NCBI RefSeq assembly: GCF_039831995.1 | Contig: NZ_JBDOIO010000005.1 | Span: 868,001-932,000, forward strand | DNA: 64,000 nt | Direction: 5' to 3' | Origin: Paenibacillus pabuli | GTDB taxonomy: Bacteria; Bacillota; Bacilli; Paenibacillales; Paenibacillaceae | Shown: in pieces, positions 58,596 through 64,000 of the stretch | How the letters are laid out: each line of letters begins with the position of its first letter | How positions within the stretch are numbered: position 1 is the first letter of the stretch | The notes under the pieces: model-generated | Seen by the model: only the letters and a program-made list of their open reading frames with translations | What the model was told of the DNA's origin: nothing | Databases searched by the model: none | Translations under genes and position numbers: made by a program

Positions 58596-59783
58596 ATGAC
58601 AACAAAGAGTACAATCGCATGGAAACGGATCGGAACACTGGCATTAGCGTTAACGTTGGCTTGGGGATTGGGACCAGCACAAGCACAGTCAGGTGTAAAT
58701 GCTGCAGCGGCTGCATCATGTGGAAATGGAGATCATGGATTATCTGCTGCATTGAAGCAGGGCAGCGGTGTAGAAGATCAGCATCTGCAGTTTACAGACA
58801 TCGATTTCCTGAACAACACAACGGGCCGTGCAGCGGGGGAGGGGTTCCTGATTGGCACCTCGAATGCGGGCTGTACATGGCAATCCATCTATACTGGACA
58901 ATGGCAGTTCACACAGATTGATTTTCCAAATAACGTATATGGGTTTGCTTTAGCGCAAATGAAGGATTCCGCCAAGACCTATCTTATTCGCACAACAGAT
59001 GGTGGATCACACTGGAAAAGGCTTGATACTCCTGGCATGCAGTTCAAGCGAATTGAATTCAAAAATAAAAACGAAGGTTACGGCTACACCTATAACGGTG
59101 CGTATCGGACACAGGACGGCGGATTAAGCTGGACTAAAATCAACACCCCCGCAAATACGAGATCGGTAGCTTTCACCACGGATAAACAAGGCTATGCTGC
59201 CCAAGTTGTACCGGGCTTGGGGTATCATTTGCTTCGGACTACGGATGGAGGTAAGAACTGGACAACCTCTCTCAAGGTAGCTTCGGCCTCGTGGAATGGG
59301 GCGGATCTATATGCAAGCGGTAAACAGGTATGGGCTGTCCTGTATGGTGATTCAGGCATGTCGCAACAATCGTATTCCCTTTATGCAAGCGGGAATGAAG
59401 GCGGAAACTGGAGGCAGGTCTTTGCTCAGTCGACAGCAGGAGGAGGCCCTGCACCCGGAAGTAGCAGCGAGGGGAACGGAAAAGGCCCGGCAGATCCAGG
59501 GAGCCATGCTGGGAACATGTCGCTAATTGGTAACCAAACTGCTTATCTTTCTGCCGGATCTCTCGCTGCTGGGAAAGTAGGTGTTGGGCGTTCCTATGAT
59601 GCAGGTTCTACGTGGAAAAATATCGATCTGAAAGATCCCGGTTATAGCTCACGCATCTCATTCCCCTCAGCCAAAACAGGTTGGCTCGTTGTAACGAGTG
59701 ATAACTCGCCTGCGATCTATCAAACGACAGATGGCGGGAATTCGTGGGCACAAAAAATGTTATTACCTTCAGAGCGGGATTAA
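58596..59783 (+). CDS. Secreted beta-propeller (YCF48/BNR-like) protein
   Basis: A 395-residue exported protein. Residues 1-30 are a signal peptide (GLGPAQAQ). The mature part has repeated TTDGGxxW or TxDGGxxW Asp-box units (IRTTDGGSHWKR, YRTQDGGLSWTK, LRTTDGGKNWTT, YQTTDGGNSWAQ), each preceded by strands such as FTQIDFPNNVYGFAL, which fits a propeller of the YCF48 or sialidase-repeat type. A Gly/Ser/Pro-rich linker (STAGGGPAPGSSSEGNGKG) interrupts it at about residue 285. No catalytic residues are recognised, so binding or adhesion is as likely as enzymatic action. GGAGGAGGTG precedes the ATG. Confidence 0.85.
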   Translation: MTTKSTIAWKRIGTLALALTLAWGLGPAQAQSGVNAAAAASCGNGDHGLSAALKQGSGVEDQHLQFTDIDFLNNTTGRAAGEGFLIGTSNAGCTWQSIYTGQWQFTQIDFPNNVYGFALAQMKDSAKTYLIRTTDGGSHWKRLDTPGMQFKRIEFKNKNEGYGYTYNGAYRTQDGGLSWTKINTPANTRSVAFTTDKQGYAAQVVPGLGYHLLRTTDGGKNWTTSLKVASASWNGADLYASGKQVWAVLYGDSGMSQQSYSLYASGNEGGNWRQVFAQSTAGGGPAPGSSSEGNGKGPADPGSHAGNMSLIGNQTAYLSAGSLAAGKVGVGRSYDAGSTWKNIDLKDPGYSSRISFPSAKTGWLVVTSDNSPAIYQTTDGGNSWAQKMLLPSERD

Positions 59784-59877
59784 ATGGTCCCTTATTATGA
59801 AATAACCACCAAGCAAATTCACTCTGAAAACGGAAAATAAACCATTTCGTTTGTCTATATTGAATTTGCAAAATATA

Positions 59878-59920
59878 CAAGCCTTTTCCAGACGAAATAC
59901 ACTGGTAAAGGCTTGTTTTT
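59878..59920 (+). terminator. Terminator of the beta-propeller gene
   Basis: AAGCCTTTTCCAG pairs with CTGGTAAAGGCTT, followed by GTTTTT. Confidence 0.88.
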
Positions 59921-59962
59921 GTAAAAATAAAAACGGTTGAAACCTGTCCGAAAACAAGTTAT

Positions 59963-59976
59963 TGTAAGCGATAACA
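59963..59976. promoter_or_regulatory. cre box (CcpA site) before the arabinofuranosidase gene
   Basis: TGTAAGCGATAACA matches the catabolite-responsive element consensus TGWAANCGNTNWCA. It lies 24 bases before the ATG, where CcpA would block transcription, so glucose repression is expected. Confidence 0.75.
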
Positions 59977-59999
59977 ACACAAAATGGGAGGTTGAAATA

Positions 60000-61478
60000 A
60001 TGGTTGGTGTTACTTTAAAGGCGAATTCAGAACAAGGATTAATAAATCGCAATATATATGGTCACTTTTCCGAGCACTTGGGGCGTTGTATTTATGAAGG
60101 AATCTGGGTAGGAGAAGATTCACCCATTCCAAATACGGAAGGGATACGCAATGACGTGCTGACAGCACTGCAAAAACTGAATATTCCGGTACTTCGCTGG
60201 CCGGGCGGTTGTTTTGCTGATGAGTATCACTGGAAAGATGGCGTAGGTCCGAAAAGTGAACGCGCACGCATGATTAATACGAACTGGGGCGGCGTGGAAG
60301 AGAACAACCATTTTGGAACACATGAATTTCTAAGATTATGTGAGCTGTTAGGAACAGAACCCTATATCAGCGGCAATGTGGGCAGTGGTACAGTTCATGA
60401 AATGCAGCAGTGGGTCGAATACATTACGTTTGACGGGGAATCTCCCATGGCCAACTGGCGCAAGGATAACGGCAGGGACAAACCATGGAAACTGACTTAC
60501 TTTGGTGTGGGAAATGAGAACTGGGGATGTGGCGGTAACATGCGTGCCGAGTACTATGCGGATGAGTATCGCCGGTATGCTACATATGTGCGTAACTATT
60601 CTGACAATCAGATCTATAAGATCGCCTGCGGGCCCAACGAGGACAATTACCACTGGACTGAAGTGTTGATGCGTGAAGCAGGACAGCACATGAACGGATT
60701 AAGCCTTCATTATTATACATTGCCAACGGGAGTATGGCAGGACAAGGGCGAATCTACCGGATTTGACGATCAAGCCTGGTTCCAGACCCTGAAGCGTACA
60801 TTACACATGGAAGAGTTGATCGTGAAGCATTCTGAGATTATGGATAAATATGATCCGGATGGCAAAGTAGGACTTATTATTGATGAATGGGGAACCTGGT
60901 ATAACGTAGAGCCAGGGACGAATCCGGGATTCCTGTATCAGCAAAACACGATGCGGGATGCGCTGGTGGCGGGCATTAACCTGAACCTGTTCAATCGCTA
61001 CAATAAACGGGTGCAGATGGCCAACTTGGCACAAATTGTTAACGTACTGCAGGCTTTGGTGCTGACAGAAGGCGAGCGTATGCTGCTCACCCCAACATAC
61101 CATGTGTTTGATATGTATCAGATCCATATGGACGCACAGCGGCTGGAGCTAAATTATGAGAGTCCTGGATATACTCTTGGTGAAGATACCATTCCCCAGC
61201 TTAGCCTGTCTGCTTCCCGCAAGGATGGAGTGATCCATGTAACGGCATGCAACCTCAGTCACACAGATGAGCTGGAAGTGGTGTGCCAGCTTGAAGCTGC
61301 CGAATCTTCTTCCGTATCCGGGCGAATTCTGCATCATGCTGATTATGGTGCATTCAATACATTTGAAGAGCCGAACCGGGTTGAGCCAGCTGATTGGAAG
61401 GGTGTTACACTGGTTAATCAGGAATTGCGCTTTGTGCTGCCACCTGCATCTGTAGGGGTACTTGCAATCCAGGAGTAA
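60000..61478 (+). CDS. abfA: Alpha-L-arabinofuranosidase, GH51
   Basis: A 492-residue intracellular hydrolase that releases arabinose from arabino-oligosaccharides. ATG 60000 follows GGGAGG by eight bases; the longer frame upstream runs over the cre box. GH51 signatures are [37 protein letters not shown], the acid/base E173 in [11 protein letters not shown] and the nucleophile E296 in [10 protein letters not shown]. There is no signal peptide, so substrates must be imported first. No transporter adjoins it. A small DUF6171-like gene follows four bases after its stop. Confidence 0.96.
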   Translation: MVGVTLKANSEQGLINRNIYGHFSEHLGRCIYEGIWVGEDSPIPNTEGIRNDVLTALQKLNIPVLRWPGGCFADEYHWKDGVGPKSERARMINTNWGGVEENNHFGTHEFLRLCELLGTEPYISGNVGSGTVHEMQQWVEYITFDGESPMANWRKDNGRDKPWKLTYFGVGNENWGCGGNMRAEYYADEYRRYATYVRNYSDNQIYKIACGPNEDNYHWTEVLMREAGQHMNGLSLHYYTLPTGVWQDKGESTGFDDQAWFQTLKRTLHMEELIVKHSEIMDKYDPDGKVGLIIDEWGTWYNVEPGTNPGFLYQQNTMRDALVAGINLNLFNRYNKRVQMANLAQIVNVLQALVLTEGERMLLTPTYHVFDMYQIHMDAQRLELNYESPGYTLGEDTIPQLSLSASRKDGVIHVTACNLSHTDELEVVCQLEAAESSSVSGRILHHADYGAFNTFEEPNRVEPADWKGVTLVNQELRFVLPPASVGVLAIQE

Positions 61479-61482
61479 TGTG

Positions 61483-61788
61483 ATGAATACATCCGGTACA
61501 AGTCATTTTGGGGCAAAGCAGGAGTCTTGTAAGGGATGCAGCGATCAACATGCTGTCCAAATCAGTGAGTCCAAAATGGCCCGATTGGTGGAGATCGCAT
61601 CACGTTCGCGCCCAGTCGTCCAGGACGAGGAATATGAGAAGCGGCTGTCCTCTTGTGCAGACTGCCCAGGACTGCAATATGGCACGACCTGCCGCTATTG
61701 CGGCTGTTTGGTCCAGGTGCGTGCCAAGCTGGTAGAATCGATCTGTCCGTTCCCTTATGAATCCAGATGGACCCGTCTTTCCATTTGA
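61483..61788 (+). CDS. Small Cys-rich putative zinc-binding protein (DUF6171-like)
   Basis: A 101-residue protein from ATG 61483, seven bases after CAGGAG at the abfA end. Cysteines occur as CKGC and CADCPGLQYGTTCRYCGCLVQVRAKL, then SICPFPYESRW, enough for two zinc knuckles. The second cluster is typical of small proteins annotated DUF6171 in Bacillales. It is likely cotranscribed with abfA, although a functional link is not evident. A terminator follows. Confidence 0.7.
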   Translation: MNTSGTSHFGAKQESCKGCSDQHAVQISESKMARLVEIASRSRPVVQDEEYEKRLSSCADCPGLQYGTTCRYCGCLVQVRAKLVESICPFPYESRWTRLSI

Positions 61789-61805
61789 TTTCATTATAAT
61801 GTAAC

Positions 61806-61847
61806 AAAGCAGGGCTGCCCTTTTAGGGTGTCGCTCTGCTTTTTTTT
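61806..61847 (+). terminator. Terminator of the abfA unit
   Basis: AAGCAG...CTGCTT with an inner CCCT/AGGG, followed by eight T. Confidence 0.85.
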
Positions 61848-61884
61848 GACGATGTAGGGCAGAAACTCTGAATTTGGATTTGAA

Positions 61885-61914
61885 TTGAGCGGGTGAACTG
61901 GATATAGTTATACA
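61885..61914 (+). promoter_or_regulatory. Probable promoter of ywiB-argS
   Basis: TTGAGC (61885-61890), an 18-base spacer and TATACA (61909-61914), about 130 bases before ywiB. Confidence 0.45.
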
Positions 61915-62042
61915 GTAGAGTGTAGGATAGCGAGCTATCTGGTCATATTAGCGCGTATAGCGGTACTTGAATTCGGGAAGGGCTGTTCTCACCGGTCCTG
62001 CCCGATTTTGCGCCGCCTCGAATATATTGGAGGTTAACATTC

Positions 62043-62468
62043 ATGTCGAACATGCGACCGGTTCAGATCCGGCTGCACAGCCGTTATGAAGGCGAAGATG
62101 TGCTGCAGGAAATGAAGGGTGAAGCCGTGTTGAAGGGTTCTGTGCTCTACGTTCGTTACGAAGAGCCGCAGGCTGGACCTGAGGGCGGTATTACCCGAAC
62201 AACATTGAAGCTTGGTGGACAATCCCTCAAGATTATACGCCATGGTGAGGTGGAATCGGAGCAGACGTTTGAATTGAATCGCAAGCTCCCAGGTTTTTAC
62301 CGATCACCTTACATGTCATTTACCCTGTCCACGCATACACATAATCTGGACCTTTCCATACAGGGATTGAGCGCACGCGCAGCGTGGAGCTATGACTTTT
62401 ACCGCTTTGATGAAGAAGCCGGACATTTTGAGATCAGTTTGCACATACAGGAGGAACCAATTTCATGA
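62043..62468 (+). CDS. ywiB: DUF1934 (YwiB) beta-barrel protein
   Basis: A 141-residue cytoplasmic protein of the YwiB family, a small lipocalin-like beta barrel of unknown role. It starts [28 protein letters not shown] and contains [25 protein letters not shown] and [19 protein letters not shown], typical of DUF1934. GGAGG precedes ATG 62043. Its stop overlaps the argS start (ATGA). The ywiB-argS pairing is conserved in Bacillus, which confirms the call but does not explain it. Confidence 0.9.
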   Translation: MSNMRPVQIRLHSRYEGEDVLQEMKGEAVLKGSVLYVRYEEPQAGPEGGITRTTLKLGGQSLKIIRHGEVESEQTFELNRKLPGFYRSPYMSFTLSTHTHNLDLSIQGLSARAAWSYDFYRFDEEAGHFEISLHIQEEPIS

Positions 62469-64000
62469 CACGTAATCCACTAGATACGATTAACGAACGG
62501 GTAAGTACAGCGATCGGCAATGCTGTTGTTGCTGCCGGCCTCGTTTCACAAGAGGAACTGCCAGTTATAACACTTGAAGTGCCGCGTGACAAGTCGCACG
62601 GGGATTTGGCGACCAACGCAGCCATGCAGCTGACCAAGATTGCCAAGCGCAATCCACGTCAGATTGCAGAAGAGATCATTGCGAATCTGAACCTTGCAGA
62701 AGCCGGTATCGAGAAAGCAGAGATTGCCGGACCAGGTTTCATCAACTTCAAATTGGACAAGAGTTACCTTTACCCGGTGCTTGAACTTGTTCATGAACAA
62801 GGTGAGAACTACGGACGGATTAATGTTGGCGAAGGCCGTAAGGTCGAGATGGAGTTTGTCAGTGCGAACCCAACAGGCAGCTTGCATCTGGGACATGCCC
62901 GGGGAGCGGCTGTGGGTGATGCGCTCTGCAACATCCTCGATTATGCCGGATATGATGTAACACGTGAATACTACATTAATGATGCAGGTAACCAGGTGTT
63001 TAACCTGGCACGTTCCATTGAAGCACGTTATTTGCAGGAGCTGGGCCAGGATGCCGAAATGCCGGAAGATGGTTACCACGGCGAAGATATCAAAGGATTT
63101 GCCAAAGAGCTGGTTGCCGAAAAGGGAGACAGCTTGCTGTCGATGCATCCAGGTGATCGCGCTGCTTATTTCCGTGACTACGGTCTGGAGAAAGAGCTCG
63201 ATAAAATCAAGCGCGACCTGAATCGCTTCCGCGTTAAATTCGACATCTGGTTCAGCGAGACTTCTCTGTACGACAATGGGGAAGTACTTCGTGTCCTTGA
63301 CGAATTGCGTGATCGGGACGAAATTTATGAAAAAGACGGAGCGACTTGGCTCAAAACCATGCAATATGGTGACGACAAAGAACGTGTATTGATCAAAAAC
63401 GATGGTACGTACACGTACCTGACGCCGGATATTGCATATCACCGTGACAAGTATTCCCGTGGATATGACACGATGATCAACATTTGGGGAGCCGACCACC
63501 ATGGATATATTCCACGGATGAAAGCAGCCATGCAAGCACTGGGTAACGATCCATCCAAGCTTGTGGTATTGATTGCACAGATGGTGAGCCTGTTCCAGAA
63601 CGGCGAAAAGGTGAAGATGTCGAAGCGTACCGGTAAAGCGGTAACGATGGAGGATCTGATGGATGAAGTAGGTATTGATGCGATCCGTTACTTCTTCACC
63701 ATGCGCAGCATGGATTCCCATCTGGACTTTGATATGGATCTCGCGATTTCAACGTCCAATGAAAACCCGGTATTCTACGTACAATATGCACATGCCCGCG
63801 TATGCAGCGTATACCGTCAGGCTGAAGAGCAGGGTATCGAGCTGCTGCCACTGGCACAGATTGATCTGTCCAAGCTGACTACGGAACATGAATTCGATCT
63901 TCTTCGCAAAATGGGCGAGCTGCCTGAAGAGATTGCCGCAGCGGCTACCGGATATGCGCCTCACCGCATGATCCGTTATGTTTATGAGCTGGCTTCATTG
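62465..64000 (+). CDS. argS: Arginyl-tRNA synthetase (3' end beyond the window)
   Basis: The frame is open for 512 codons from ATG 62465 to the last base of the window; a full ArgS has about 556, so roughly 45 are missing. The N-terminal Add-1 domain begins [18 protein letters not shown]. Class I signatures are [19 protein letters not shown] (HIGH) and [13 protein letters not shown] (KMSKS-like). The DALR anticodon domain begins near the window end ([19 protein letters not shown]). It is coupled to ywiB by a four-base overlap. Confidence 0.97.
   Translation, partial: MTRNPLDTINERVSTAIGNAVVAAGLVSQEELPVITLEVPRDKSHGDLATNAAMQLTKIAKRNPRQIAEEIIANLNLAEAGIEKAEIAGPGFINFKLDKSYLYPVLELVHEQGENYGRINVGEGRKVEMEFVSANPTGSLHLGHARGAAVGDALCNILDYAGYDVTREYYINDAGNQVFNLARSIEARYLQELGQDAEMPEDGYHGEDIKGFAKELVAEKGDSLLSMHPGDRAAYFRDYGLEKELDKIKRDLNRFRVKFDIWFSETSLYDNGEVLRVLDELRDRDEIYEKDGATWLKTMQYGDDKERVLIKNDGTYTYLTPDIAYHRDKYSRGYDTMINIWGADHHGYIPRMKAAMQALGNDPSKLVVLIAQMVSLFQNGEKVKMSKRTGKAVTMEDLMDEVGIDAIRYFFTMRSMDSHLDFDMDLAISTSNENPVFYVQYAHARVCSVYRQAEEQGIELLPLAQIDLSKLTTEHEFDLLRKMGELPEEIAAAATGYAPHRMIRYVYELASL

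Noticed and set aside
62546..63721. A 391-codon minus-strand frame inside argS
   Set aside because: argS on the plus strand has all class I motifs; this frame is its shadow.

Overview
The window reads as chromosomal DNA of a spore-forming, motile Firmicute, most likely a Paenibacillus. The evidence is gene order shared with Bacillus subtilis (hpt-ftsH-coaX-hslO-yacD-cysK-pab-fol-yazB-dusB-lysS; guaB-dacA-pdxT-serS-tRNA-Ser and tadA; ywhD-pbpG-speE-speB; ywiB-argS), the Bacillales-type 16S/23S/5S operon, a small acid-soluble spore protein gene (sspP), and strong AGGAGG-type ribosome binding sites with frequent TTG and GTG starts.

Layout. 1-10.1 kb: end of hpt, ftsH, NAD synthesis operon nadA-nadB-nadC, coaX, hslO, a parvulin-like foldase and cysK. 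10.2-18.9 kb: p-aminobenzoate and folate operon (pabB, pabA, pabC, folP, folB, folK), a small HTH gene, dusB, greA, lysS. 19.0-21.8 kb: a Ktr/Trk potassium channel subunit and a divergent tetR/membrane-protein pair. 21.9-27.3 kb: a complete rRNA operon without spacer tRNAs. 27.5-33.6 kb: guaB, dacA, a 3' scrap of pdxS, pdxT, serS, tRNA-Ser(UGA). 33.7-37.0 kb: small spore-type genes, a lipoprotein, an acetyltransferase and tadA. 37.1-42.7 kb: DnaA-box-like sites, an orphan PAS histidine kinase, a pseudouridine synthase, and motA-motB behind a sigma-D-type promoter. 42.8-44.3 kb: pterin carbinolamine dehydratase behind a structured leader, and a ribokinase-family gene whose 3' half is far more GC-rich than its 5' half.

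44.3-47.6 kb is an AT-rich graveyard of mobile DNA: a 5'-truncated parA, a stop-interrupted ribbon-helix-helix partner, a secreted papain-like protein, a DUF3139-like protein, fused insertion-sequence ends, an array of repeats like TnsB-type transposon ends, and broken kinase and membrane-protein genes. 47.6-53.3 kb returns to normal genes: cytochrome c, GNAT, an NlpC/P60 hydrolase under a c-di-AMP (ydaO/yuaA) riboswitch, a membrane protein, an M1-type metallopeptidase and ywhD. 53.4-57.7 kb holds a class A penicillin-binding protein and the polyamine genes speE and speB, with a long structured leader before speE. 57.7-58.5 kb contains a convergent pair consisting of a 43-residue basic membrane peptide gene and an opposing RNA, laid out like a type I toxin-antitoxin locus. 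58.6-64 kb holds a secreted beta-propeller protein, a GH51 arabinofuranosidase with a cre site, a small Cys-rich protein, ywiB and a partial argS.

The points most worth a second look are the decay of pdxS beside an intact pdxT, the convergent small-RNA/peptide locus, the leaders of the carbinolamine dehydratase gene and speE, the transposon-end repeats and partition-gene remnants, and the DnaA-box palindrome before the sensor kinase. All assignments come from reading the sequence; no database search was run.
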